From the NCBI GenBank assembly GCA_025800245.1, contig JAOXSA010000127.1:1-36080 (forward strand): DNA of 36,080 nt, in the 5' to 3' direction. The notes under the pieces were generated by a model. The model was not told where the DNA came from. It searched no databases and was given only the letters and a program-made list of their open reading frames with translations. This document shows positions 1-8,404 of this stretch, one piece after another. A program made the translations under genes and the position numbers. Source of the stretch: Amphritea sp. GTDB lineage: Bacteria > Pseudomonadota > Gammaproteobacteria > Pseudomonadales > Balneatricaceae. Each line of letters begins with the position of its first letter. The first letter of the stretch is position 1.

Positions 1-69
1 CTTTGATGGGTCCAGTCTATGGAATTGGTGCCAGATCGGGATGGGCCAGTTGTTGGTTTTGGATGCAGC

Positions 70-270
70 CAGCGAGCGAGCGGAGCTCGTAGTTGCTGGA
101 TGTGACTTCATCACTTGCTGGTGGTTGGAAAGAAAAACAGCAAAAGTGGCACAGTGCTTTTCTCTCTCTGCCTATAATGCTTTTCCAGCAAGCGACGTAG
201 TCGCGTCCAGCCACTCGCTAGCGGTGAAGCCGCGATCTGGCGAGCAAAGCTATGCTTTGCGGTCTTTCAG
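70..270. repeat. Cluster of short hairpin repeats downstream of the TauE gene
   Basis: This gene-free stretch holds a chain of small inverted repeats: CGAGC-gga-GCTCG at 77-89, GTGA-N5-TCAC at 102-114, GCGAC-gta-GTCGC at 192-204, GCGG-N5-CCGC at 221-233 and GCAAAGC-tat-GCTTTGC at 244-260. Spacers resemble each other (ccagc, cactcgct). The last unit recurs at 24425-24441 with one loop change, again just 3' of a minus-strand gene. No U-run follows any stem in the minus direction, so these are not classical terminators. Function unknown. Confidence 0.6.
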
Positions 271-273
271 CCC

Positions 274-1020
274 TTACAGATTCTTAACCACCAGACTGAC
301 TCCAATCACAATCAGCAAAAAGAACGCCATGCGCCGGAGCGTGTTGGGGCTGACCTTTGGCGGATATTTTTTCCCGATCCAGGTGAACAGAGTCACTATC
401 GGGAGACAGACCAATGAGAAAACTCCCATCTCAATAGTCAGGCCGCCCTGGGCACCGACGATGGTGGTCCGGCCTACTGCGCTGAGTAGGAAGATACTTA
501 GCAGACAGAGACGGATAGTCTTCAGTTCGAATGGCTGACGGTAGAACAGATACACCAGCGGCGGACCGGCCATACTGAACAGGCCGGCCAGGAATCCTGC
601 AGCTGCGCCAGAGCTGGCAAAGGTCAGTACGCCAGAGGGCTTTGCCATCGGTTCCGGTTTCAGCATGATCATCAGTCCGGCAACAATGATGGTCAGCCCG
701 AGCAGGATCTGCAGCAGGCTGTTAAGGCTTTCAGTCATATAGTCCAGCACCAGCAGGCCACCGAGAATCGCTGGGAACATAGCGCTGCAGGTAATAATCA
801 CCCGCTTAACATCGACAGCCTGAAAATTGCCTTTCAGTGCAACCGCACCGTTGATAAAAGTAACCACGCTGATCACCACAGAGGTAAACGCAATGGGCAC
901 CAGTTCAAAGGTGGTTACAGCGCCCATCACAATCATGCCCAGCGCAAAGCCGGTGATTGTCTGAACATAGGTGGCAAACGCAATAATAGCGATAAAGGGG
1001 ATCAGTGCTGTCAGATCCAT
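274..1020 (-). CDS. TauE/SafE family sulfite/organosulfonate exporter
   Basis: Predicted inner-membrane permease of 248 residues, the usual length for the TauE/SafE (DUF81) family. The sequence is almost wholly hydrophobic with about eight membrane segments, opening with a helix containing ITGFALG, a conserved glycine-rich family feature, and repeating a related half after about residue 135 (AAGFLAGLFSMAGPPLVYLF). Family members export sulfite or sulfonates made during taurine or sulfoacetaldehyde catabolism, though many paralogues have unknown substrates. The ATG at 1018-1020 has AGGA about 11 bases upstream. It is divergent from an SLC13-type anion transporter and 2.7 kb from a probable sulfite dehydrogenase operon, which supports a sulfite-related role. 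The substrate is inference. Confidence 0.8.
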   Translation of the reverse strand: MDLTALIPFIAIIAFATYVQTITGFALGMIVMGAVTTFELVPIAFTSVVISVVTFINGAVALKGNFQAVDVKRVIITCSAMFPAILGGLLVLDYMTESLNSLLQILLGLTIIVAGLMIMLKPEPMAKPSGVLTFASSGAAAGFLAGLFSMAGPPLVYLFYRQPFELKTIRLCLLSIFLLSAVGRTTIVGAQGGLTIEMGVFSLVCLPIVTLFTWIGKKYPPKVSPNTLRRMAFFLLIVIGVSLVVKNL

Positions 1021-1442
1021 ACTGGGGGAAATCCTGTTGGGCAGAGCAAAAAAGAGGCAGTGGCACGAGACCAGTCTGATGATGTCGCTATTGTATCGGG
1101 CAGTGCGATCAGTGGGTCTGTCCAGATTAGACCTTTGAGTGAGTCCAGTGCGTGTGACTCTGGATTATACCGTTATCTTCTTGTTGGCTGCTAAGCAGCT
1201 CAGGTGCATCTAGGTTCAGGTAAACAACGGATTCCTTGATGGGGGAGTGATTGCCTAAACTCAGCTTTCTGCCATTTCAGTGTGTATCTCATCCGCTCAG
1301 AGCGAAGTGCTTTCAGTTGTGCTGGCTCCATAGGTGTCCGGCGTCTGGACGTTGTGAGGGTTAGACCGCCTTCTTAGTATGGTTTTTGTTACCCCGGGTC
1401 CGACAGGAGGTCGGGGCAGATCTCTTTCGAGCGGAGAACACG
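1021..1442. other. Divergent intergenic region between TauE and SLC13 genes
   Basis: These 422 bases must hold the promoters of both divergent transporter genes. A small GC-rich stem (CCGAC-aggag-GTCGG) lies near 1398-1412, within the likely leader of the plus-strand gene. I see no convincing sigma-70 promoter, operator palindrome or RNA gene here. Confidence 0.4.
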
Positions 1443-3443
1443 ATGTCTGTGTCTAAAACAACAGAAAATAATCAGGCAGACCTGAACGCTGATTCGGGAA
1501 ATACGCTGTCCAGACTGCCGATGAAGCAGTTGGTTTCCGGCGTTATCTTTTTTCTCCTGGCCCTGTTTCTTGGCCAGGTAGTACCCAGTATTGAGATCGC
1601 GTGGGTGAGCGCGATTCTGTTACTGACCATCTGGCTGTTTGCCTTTGAAATTGTCGGCGTCGATGTGGCAGCCGCGACCGTGATGGTGCTGCTGGGGCTG
1701 ACAGGTTTGCTGGCTCCAATCATGGGTCTGGAACAGGGATTGGTATCTAATACGGATCTGTTTAATGGCTTTTCCAGTAATGCGGTAATCTCCATTATCG
1801 CGGTCATGATCATTGGGGCGGGTCTCGATAAAACTGGACTGATGGGCAAAGTGGCTAACTGGATTCTGAAAGTGGGCGGTACCACTGAAACCCGTATTAT
1901 CCCGATCATTTCCAGTACCGTAGGGTTTATTTCCTGCTTTATGCAGAATGTCGGTGCTGCAGCGCTGTTCCTGCCGGTGGTCAGCCGTATCTCCGGACGT
2001 ACCGGATTGCCGATGTCCCGTCTGCTGATGCCGATGGGTTTCTGTGCCATTCTCGGTGGCACGATGACTATGATCGGCTCCAGCCCGCTGATTCTGCTGA
2101 ACGATCTTATTCTGACGTCCAATCAGGCGTTGCCTGCTGATCAGCAGATGGATACCTGGTCACTGTTTTCGGTGACGCCGGTGGGTATCTGCCTGGTGAT
2201 CACTGGTATTGTTTATTTCATCGTTGCTGGTCGCTTCGTTCTGCCAAGCAATAAGGATGATGATCCATCGACCAATACTATGGACTATTTCCGGGATATC
2301 TACTGCCTGCAGTGCGATGTCATGGAGGTGTTTGTCGATGAAGACAGCCCGCTGGTGGGACAGACTCTGGAGCAGTTTGAGTATCCGAATTCGGTGCGCG
2401 TAATCGCTGTCCAGCTTGCAACCGGCAAGCGCCAGATCAGTACTGGTCTGGCCCGTACCGTGGCGGTTGAGGCCAACTCTGTGCTGGCAGTGATCGGTTC
2501 GGATGACGCGCTCAACCGGTTTGTTGAAACCTTTCGGGTTGAGCGTCGGGATGATCTGGAAGCGTTTTCTGAAGATCTCTCCAATGCCAAAGCCGGTATC
2601 GCGGAGATTGTGGTACCACCGGGTTCCGAGTTGATCGGTAAAACCGCACTGGAACTGCGTTTACGGAATGTCTACGGCCTCAATCTGATGGCGCTGCACC
2701 GCGCCGGGGAAACCTCTCAGGCCGGGCAGGGGGTTCGGGCAATTGAGATTCAGCCCGGCGATACACTGGTATGTCACTCCAGCTGGGAAGATCTGGCCCG
2801 TCTCGAGCGGGACCGCAATTTCGTAGTGATGACCAGTAACTATCCGAAAGAGGAGCTGCGTCCCCATAAAGTGGGCTGGGCACTGGGCTTCTTTGTGATC
2901 GCGCTGACGATGGTGCTGTTTACCGATATCCGTCTTTCTGTCGCGCTGATGACCGGGGCGATGGGGATGATTCTCAGCGGTGTATTGAGTATCGATGAAG
3001 CTTATGAATCGGTGAGCTGGAAAACTGTGTTTCTGTTAGCCAGCCTTATCCCACTGGGCATGGCGGTAGAAAGCACCGGCACTGCGGCCTGGATTGCAGA
3101 TCAGACACTGGCGTTTCTGGATGGAATGCCTATCTGGGGCCTGCAGCTTGCAGTGGCTGTGCTGGCGACCTTCTTCACGCTGGTGATGTCCAACGTTGGT
3201 GCCACCGTGTTACTGGTACCTCTGGCGGTGAATATTGCCATCGGTGCCGGGGCTGATCCGGCGGTGTTCGCGCTTACGGTGGCGCTGGCAACATCCAACT
3301 CTTTCCTGATACCGACGCACCAGGTGAATGCGCTGATTATGGGGCCAGCGGGTTACCGGGTACCGGACTTTATCCGTGCCGGAGGGATCATGACGGTGCT
3401 GTTCCTGATCGTTCTGATTGTGATGATGAACATCGTTTTCTGA
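1443..3443 (+). CDS. SLC13/DASS family anion permease with two RCK_C (TrkA-C) domains
   Basis: A 666-residue inner-membrane transporter. The first half has about five membrane segments and the family-like motif NVGAAALFLPVV near residues 160-175; the second half repeats this with SNVGATVLLVPLAV near residues 583-596. Between them, roughly residues 285-460, lie two soluble RCK_C modules, each with a strand-rich pattern (SPLVGQTLEQ and SELIGKTALEL). This layout is typical of SLC13-like sulfate or sodium-coupled anion permeases in bacteria. The ATG at 1443 is chosen because GGAG lies 8 bases upstream; a longer frame opens at a TTG at 1386 with no ribosome site. Sulfate transport is suggested by the neighbouring TauE and SoeABC genes, but other dicarboxylate or anion substrates cannot be excluded. 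Confidence 0.8.
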   Translation: MSVSKTTENNQADLNADSGNTLSRLPMKQLVSGVIFFLLALFLGQVVPSIEIAWVSAILLLTIWLFAFEIVGVDVAAATVMVLLGLTGLLAPIMGLEQGLVSNTDLFNGFSSNAVISIIAVMIIGAGLDKTGLMGKVANWILKVGGTTETRIIPIISSTVGFISCFMQNVGAAALFLPVVSRISGRTGLPMSRLLMPMGFCAILGGTMTMIGSSPLILLNDLILTSNQALPADQQMDTWSLFSVTPVGICLVITGIVYFIVAGRFVLPSNKDDDPSTNTMDYFRDIYCLQCDVMEVFVDEDSPLVGQTLEQFEYPNSVRVIAVQLATGKRQISTGLARTVAVEANSVLAVIGSDDALNRFVETFRVERRDDLEAFSEDLSNAKAGIAEIVVPPGSELIGKTALELRLRNVYGLNLMALHRAGETSQAGQGVRAIEIQPGDTLVCHSSWEDLARLERDRNFVVMTSNYPKEELRPHKVGWALGFFVIALTMVLFTDIRLSVALMTGAMGMILSGVLSIDEAYESVSWKTVFLLASLIPLGMAVESTGTAAWIADQTLAFLDGMPIWGLQLAVAVLATFFTLVMSNVGATVLLVPLAVNIAIGAGADPAVFALTVALATSNSFLIPTHQVNALIMGPAGYRVPDFIRAGGIMTVLFLIVLIVMMNIVF

Positions 3444-3460
3444 ACTGGACCCATTACCTG

Positions 3461-3487
3461 AAAAAGGCCGCAGAATGCGGCCTTTTT
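3461..3487 (+). terminator. Rho-independent terminator after the SLC13 gene
   Basis: AAAAAGGCCGC (3461-3471), a 5-base loop, then GCGGCCTTTTT (3477-3487). It lies 17 bases after the stop codon and ends the monocistronic SLC13 transcript. Confidence 0.9.
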
Positions 3488-3658
3488 TGTGTCTGTTAAT
3501 TGTTTCTAACCTGCTGTTTTGTATTGGTTTTTGTGCTGGCCCCATCGCGCCTTTCAGTCTGGTCGTTGTGCGCTTTGGTGGCAGTCCCTAGCATAAATAC
3601 ACAGAGTCATAATGCTGCAACATTGCATGTGATTCTCCTCTTACGGCATTTGAATTTT

Positions 3659-3680
3659 TCATGGGCGACGGTTCCCATGA
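3659..3680 (+). promoter_or_regulatory. Inverted repeat in the soeA leader, possible operator
   Basis: TCATGGG (3659-3665) and CCCATGA (3674-3680) form a perfect 7-bp inverted repeat with an 8-base spacer, 20 bases before the soeA start codon. It could bind a dimeric repressor or fold in the leader RNA. No regulator gene is adjacent, so the role is inference. Confidence 0.35.
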
Positions 3681-3700
3681 CGCTAAGGTGGATAATAAAT

Positions 3701-6670
3701 ATGACAAGCCAAGCCACTCTTAAGCAGGCCGATGTAATCGCAACTGAAAGCACCGCAGGAAAGGTGCAGATCAGCGATGCAAGCCTGCCTCAGTTCGAAG
3801 ACCGGGCCAATCAGGAGACCAAGTACACAACCTGTTACATGTGTGCTTGCCGCTGTGGTATCAAGGTTACGGTTGAAGACAACAAGGTTCGCTTTATTCA
3901 GGGCAACCCGAATCATCCAATTAACAAGGGTGTGCTTTGTGCCAAGGGTAACTCCGGCATCATGAAGCAATACTCACCTGCAAAACTGAGCTCTCCGTTG
4001 CTGCGTAAGCCGGGTACAGAGCGAGGCGCCGGTGAGTTTGAAGAGATTAGTTGGGAACAGGCGCTGGATATGTTGGAGAAGCGCCTTTCTCACATCCGTG
4101 CTACCGATCCTAAAAAACTGGCTTACTTCACTGGCCGTGACCAGATGCAGGCACTGACCGGTATGTGGGCGAGCCAGTTCGGTACTATCAACTGGGCAGC
4201 TCACGGCGGTTTCTGTTCTGTGAATATGGCTGCCGGTGGTCTCTACACCATGGGTCATGCGTTCTGGGAGTTCGGTGATCCTGACTGGGATAATACCAAG
4301 TACTTCATGATGTGGGGTGTGGCGGAAGATCACAGCTCCAACCCGATCAAACTGGGCCTGAAAAAGCTGAAAGAGCGCGGTGCTAAGTTTGTTGCGATTA
4401 ACCCGGTACGTACCGGTTATCAGGCAATTGCCGATGAGTGGGTTGCGATCCGTCCGGGTACAGATGCCGTTCTGGCACTGTCTATGGTTCACGTGCTGCT
4501 GAAGAACCAACTGGTTGATGACGAGTTTCTGATTCGTTACACCAACTCACCACAGCTGGTAGTGAATACGCCGGGACAGAAAGGTGATGGCCTGTTCTAC
4601 CGCGGCGAAAGCGGTCAGCCACAGGTATGGGATCTGGTTGAAGAACGCTTCATGGATGCCAACCTGCCGGAGATCAGCCCGGCACTGTTCGGTGAGTTCA
4701 CCATGCCGGATGGCACACCAGTGCGCACTGCAATGAGCATCATGCTCGAGAAGTATCTGGATGATCAGTACGCACCGGAAAACGCCGCCAAAGAGTGTGG
4801 TGTTGCCGCTGAAGATATTGAGCGTATGGCGCTGGAAATGGCCCATGTAGCGTTCAAAGAAACCATTACCATTGATGTTGAGTGGACCGACTGGGCTGGC
4901 CGTAAGCAGGATAAGTTCATCGGTCGTCCAGTATCCATGCACGCCATGCGCGGTATCTCTGCGCACTCCAATGGCTTCCAGACCTGCCGTGCGATCCACC
5001 TGCTGCAGGTTCTGCTGGGTACTATCGACTGCCCGGGAGGCCATCTGGCCAAGCCGCCATTCCCGAAACACATTCCACCGGGTATCAAACCAGCTAAAGA
5101 GATGGCGCCAAACACGCCGCTTAAGTCGCCACCACTGGGTTTCCCGACCTGTCCGGAAGATCTGGCGATCCATGAAGATGGCACGCCGATGCGTATCGAC
5201 AAGGCTTACAGCTGGGATGCACCGATCTCCTGTCACGGTCTGATGCACATGGTGATCAGCAACGCGGTGAAGGGCGATCCGTATGAGATCGACACCCTGA
5301 TGCTGTTTATGGCGAACATGGCCTGGAACTCCAGCATGAACACTGCGCAGACCATGGACATGCTGACCCAGAAGAAGGACGACGGCGAATACAAGATTCC
5401 GTTTATCGTGTGTTCTGACGCTTTTAACTCCGAGATGGTGGCGTACTCTGATCTGGTCCTGCCGGATACCACTTATCTGGAGCGTTACGACACTATCTCC
5501 ATGCTGGACCGTCCGATCTCTGAGCCGCATGCGGCCTGTGATTCGGTACGTATCCCGGTGATTGAGCCTGACCGTGATGTGATGAGCTGGCAGGAAGTGA
5601 TGGTTGAGATGGCTGGCCGTCTGGGCTTCCCGGCATTTTCCACGCCGGAAGGTGAGCGCAAGTACGAAAGCTATAAAGACTTCATCATCAACTTCGAGAA
5701 AGAGCCGGGTATCGGCTTCTTGGCGGGTTACCGTGGTAAGGATGGTGAGAAGTCTCTGCGTGGTGAGCCTAATCCGCGTCAGTGGGATGCGTACGAGGAG
5801 AACGAAGGTTTCTTCGAGATGCATCTGGATATGAACCAGCGCTACATGCGTCACGCCAACCTGGATTACCTGACACTGGCGAAAGAGGCGGCCTGGGTCG
5901 GTTCTACCGATCAGATCGTGATCGAACTGTACTCTGAGAAACTGCAGAAATTCCGTCTGGCGGGTCAGGGTCTGTACGATGGCCCACAGCCGACCGAAGA
6001 GCACCACAAAGAGCGCCTGGTCGAATACTTTGATCCACTGCCGTTCTACTACATGCCGCTGAAAGAGCAGCGAATCGACCGTGATGAATATCCGTTCCAT
6101 GCAGTGAATCAGCGTCCGATGTTCATGTACCACAGCTGGGACAGCCAGAATGCATGGCTACGTCAGATCATGTCGCAGAACTACCTGTTCATGAACCGGA
6201 TAGCGGCAGAACGTGAAGGTATTAAAGACCTGAGCTGGGTCTGGGTGGAATCCCATAACGGCAAGATCCGTGTACAGGTAAAACTGATGGAAGGCACCAA
6301 CGAGCAGACCGTCTGGACCTGGAACGCGATTGCTAAACGGGGCGGGGCTTGGGGCCTGTCTGACGACGCTAACGAGGCGACCGATGGCTTCCTGATGAAC
6401 CACCTGATCTCCGAACTGTTGCCACAGAAAGGCGACAAAGTGGACCGTGTAACCAACTCCGACCCTGTCACCGGACAGGCAGCCTGGTACGACCTGCGGG
6501 TGAAGATCACTCCGGCCGCTGAGGGTGAAACCGGAACCTGGCCAAGCTTCAGTGCCCTGAAGCCGCAGCCCAATGCGAAGCCGTCTCCGGATATGCTGAG
6601 CTACACGTCCCACGAAAACGTCAATCTGGTACGCCCGATGTCAGACATTCTGACGCGTGGCGAGAAGTAA
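3701..6670 (+). CDS. soeA: Molybdopterin oxidoreductase catalytic subunit, probable sulfite dehydrogenase SoeA
   Basis: A 989-residue DMSO-reductase-family catalytic subunit. The N-terminal [4Fe-4S] ligands are visible as C45-x2-C48-x3-C52 and C80. C172, in GGFCSVN, sits where the molybdenum ligand is expected in this family. There is no twin-arginine signal peptide, so the enzyme should face the cytoplasm, as known for SoeABC and unlike DmsA or PhsA. The start at ATG 3701 has AAGGTGG upstream; an open frame extends back to 3500 but lacks a ribosome site. It is followed by an iron-sulfur subunit and a DmsC/NrfD-type anchor, matching the SoeABC order. Established knowledge: SoeABC oxidises sulfite to sulfate and reduces quinone. 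The nearby TauE exporter supports sulfite, but another oxyanion or polysulfide substrate remains possible. Confidence 0.72.
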   Translation: MTSQATLKQADVIATESTAGKVQISDASLPQFEDRANQETKYTTCYMCACRCGIKVTVEDNKVRFIQGNPNHPINKGVLCAKGNSGIMKQYSPAKLSSPLLRKPGTERGAGEFEEISWEQALDMLEKRLSHIRATDPKKLAYFTGRDQMQALTGMWASQFGTINWAAHGGFCSVNMAAGGLYTMGHAFWEFGDPDWDNTKYFMMWGVAEDHSSNPIKLGLKKLKERGAKFVAINPVRTGYQAIADEWVAIRPGTDAVLALSMVHVLLKNQLVDDEFLIRYTNSPQLVVNTPGQKGDGLFYRGESGQPQVWDLVEERFMDANLPEISPALFGEFTMPDGTPVRTAMSIMLEKYLDDQYAPENAAKECGVAAEDIERMALEMAHVAFKETITIDVEWTDWAGRKQDKFIGRPVSMHAMRGISAHSNGFQTCRAIHLLQVLLGTIDCPGGHLAKPPFPKHIPPGIKPAKEMAPNTPLKSPPLGFPTCPEDLAIHEDGTPMRIDKAYSWDAPISCHGLMHMVISNAVKGDPYEIDTLMLFMANMAWNSSMNTAQTMDMLTQKKDDGEYKIPFIVCSDAFNSEMVAYSDLVLPDTTYLERYDTISMLDRPISEPHAACDSVRIPVIEPDRDVMSWQEVMVEMAGRLGFPAFSTPEGERKYESYKDFIINFEKEPGIGFLAGYRGKDGEKSLRGEPNPRQWDAYEENEGFFEMHLDMNQRYMRHANLDYLTLAKEAAWVGSTDQIVIELYSEKLQKFRLAGQGLYDGPQPTEEHHKERLVEYFDPLPFYYMPLKEQRIDRDEYPFHAVNQRPMFMYHSWDSQNAWLRQIMSQNYLFMNRIAAEREGIKDLSWVWVESHNGKIRVQVKLMEGTNEQTVWTWNAIAKRGGAWGLSDDANEATDGFLMNHLISELLPQKGDKVDRVTNSDPVTGQAAWYDLRVKITPAAEGETGTWPSFSALKPQPNAKPSPDMLSYTSHENVNLVRPMSDILTRGEK

Positions 6671-6691
6671 CTGCAGACGGAGAAGAAGAAT

Positions 6692-7381
6692 ATGAAATTA
6701 GGTCTGGTAGTTGATCTGGATACCTGTGTCGGTTGTCACGGTTGTGCCACTGCCTGTAAGCAATGGAACACCTCCGGCACCATCGGCCCGCTGTCCGATG
6801 AAAACCCTTATGGCAAAGACCCGAACGGGGCCTGGCTGAACCGTATCCGTACTTACGAGGTGGATGACAGTCCGAACAGTAAAACGGTAAACATGCCACT
6901 GTCCTGTATGCACTGTGATAATGCTGCCTGTGTCACCGTTTGTCCGACCGGCGCGTCCTACAAACGTGAAGAGGATGGCATCGTACTGGTCGATCAGGAC
7001 AAGTGCATGGGCTGTAACCTGTGTTCCTGGGCTTGCCCATACGGCGCCCGTGAGCTGGATCCGGGGCAGGGTACCATGAAGAAATGTACCCTGTGTGTGG
7101 ACCGTATCTACGACGAGAGTCTGCCGGAAGATGAGCGTAAGCCAGCTTGTGTAATGACCTGTCCGACCAAGTCCCGTGTATTCGGTGACTTTGATGATCC
7201 GAACTCTGAAGTCAGCCAACTGGTACGTGACCGTGCCGGTAAGCAGCTGATGCCGGAACTGGGTTACAACCCTGTGAACACCTATCTGCCACCGCGTAAC
7301 AAGCCGGTTGTGCAGACCTACGAACCGAAGTCCGTCGTGGCAACGGTGAAAGGCTGGGTAAACAAGGTTATTGCCCGTTAA
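6692..7381 (+). CDS. soeB: 4Fe-4S ferredoxin-type electron-transfer subunit, probable SoeB
   Basis: A 229-residue iron-sulfur protein of the DmsB/NrfC/SoeB family. It carries four cysteine groups: CVGCHGCATAC near residue 11, CMHCDNAACVTVC near residue 73, CMGCNLCSWAC near residue 106, and CTLC with a later CVMTC near residues 132-154. Together they give sixteen cysteines, enough for four [4Fe-4S] clusters forming a wire from the molybdenum site of the preceding subunit to the membrane anchor. No signal peptide is present, in agreement with a cytoplasmic enzyme head. It begins 21 bases after the catalytic subunit with GGAG before the ATG, so it is co-transcribed and probably translated at a matching level. 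Confidence 0.78.
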   Translation: MKLGLVVDLDTCVGCHGCATACKQWNTSGTIGPLSDENPYGKDPNGAWLNRIRTYEVDDSPNSKTVNMPLSCMHCDNAACVTVCPTGASYKREEDGIVLVDQDKCMGCNLCSWACPYGARELDPGQGTMKKCTLCVDRIYDESLPEDERKPACVMTCPTKSRVFGDFDDPNSEVSQLVRDRAGKQLMPELGYNPVNTYLPPRNKPVVQTYEPKSVVATVKGWVNKVIAR

Positions 7382-7395
7382 TAACAACTATAAAT

Positions 7396-7419
7396 AGGGC
7401 TGCTGAACACCGCAGCCCT
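7396..7419 (+). other. Intercistronic hairpin between soeB and soeC
   Basis: AGGGCTGC (7396-7403) pairs perfectly with GCAGCCCT (7412-7419) across an 8-base loop. There is no U-run (AAAATT follows), so full termination is unlikely. It may protect the upstream mRNA or lower soeC translation relative to soeAB. Confidence 0.55.
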
Positions 7420-7439
7420 GAAAATTCGGAGATTGTATT

Positions 7440-8369
7440 ATGCATCCGGCGTTTTCAGTTCTTGTATTTACAGTGATGTCCGGTGCCGGTTACGGCCTGA
7501 TGACACTGATGATTATCGGCCATCTGGCCGGCTTGCCTCAGCTGCTGGACAGCTCGGTACTGCTCAGTGGCGGTATCCTGTCTCTGGCGCTGATCACCGG
7601 TGGTCTGTTGTCGTCCACCCTGCACCTGGCAAATCCAAAGAATGCCTGGCGTTCTTTCAGTCGTTTCAAAACCTCCTGGTTGTCCCGTGAAGCGGTGTTT
7701 GCTGTGTTGTTCTACCCATTCGCGCTGGCGTATCTGGCGGCGGTTTATCTGAACGGTGCAGAAGTGACCGGTCTGGGCCTGCTGTCGGGCATTGCAACCG
7801 CGGTTCTGGCGATGGTAACCCTGTTCTGCACCAGTATGATCTATGCCAGTCTGAAGACTATTCGCCAGTGGAACTCCTCGCTGACCCCGGTGAACTATAT
7901 CGCGCTGGGTCTGATGTCCGGCTCTCTGCTGCTGGCGGCGGTTCAGGCACTGGTAGGTGATGGTGCTTCAACCAGTCTGACTTCACTGGCGCTGACTCTG
8001 GTGGTGCTGGGCGCGACCTGCAAGCTGATCTATCTGTTCTGGATCGGTAAGCCGGCGGGCAGCACTATCAATACCGCAACCGGTTTTACCCAGGCCAGTG
8101 TTCGTCTGCTGGATCAGGGTCATACCTCGAATGGGTTCCTGAATAATGAATTTGGTTACACCGTTGAAGCGAACCGTCTGGTACGTCTGCGTCTGTTGAT
8201 GCTGGGACTGGCTTTTGTTGTGCCGTTTCTGCTGATTCTGGCAGCGAATACTGCGTTGCTGGTAATTGCTGCCGCGTCTGCTATTGCCGGTTTGCTGGTT
8301 GAGCGCTGGTTGTTCTTCGCTGAAGCCCGCCACGTAGTGCGCCTGTTCCACGGTGACCAGACAGTCTGA
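7440..8369 (+). CDS. soeC: DmsC/NrfD-type membrane anchor, probable SoeC
   Basis: A 309-residue polytopic inner-membrane protein with about eight hydrophobic segments. It opens with MHPAFSVLVFTVMSGAG, which resembles the start of DmsC-family anchors, so the ATG at 7440 is well supported; CGGAG lies about 8 bases upstream. In the family this subunit holds the molybdenum and iron-sulfur subunits at the membrane and exchanges electrons with the quinone pool; it carries no haem. Third gene of the soeABC cluster, 58 bases after soeB with a hairpin in the gap. An aldehyde dehydrogenase starts 35 bases later on the same strand, so the operon probably continues. Confidence 0.77.
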   Translation: MHPAFSVLVFTVMSGAGYGLMTLMIIGHLAGLPQLLDSSVLLSGGILSLALITGGLLSSTLHLANPKNAWRSFSRFKTSWLSREAVFAVLFYPFALAYLAAVYLNGAEVTGLGLLSGIATAVLAMVTLFCTSMIYASLKTIRQWNSSLTPVNYIALGLMSGSLLLAAVQALVGDGASTSLTSLALTLVVLGATCKLIYLFWIGKPAGSTINTATGFTQASVRLLDQGHTSNGFLNNEFGYTVEANRLVRLRLLMLGLAFVVPFLLILAANTALLVIAAASAIAGLLVERWLFFAEARHVVRLFHGDQTV

Positions 8370-8404
8370 TAGCGCTCGTATCCGAGTACAGAAGGAGAAA
8401 CACA

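Noticed and set aside
41-538. 165-codon frame at the window start
   Set aside because: It runs through hairpin repeats and then antisense to the TauE gene; no domain or ribosome site.
4547-6133. 528-codon open frame on the minus strand
   Set aside because: It lies wholly antisense to soeA, whose motifs and ribosome site are clear; the His/Arg-rich composition is typical of a shadow frame.
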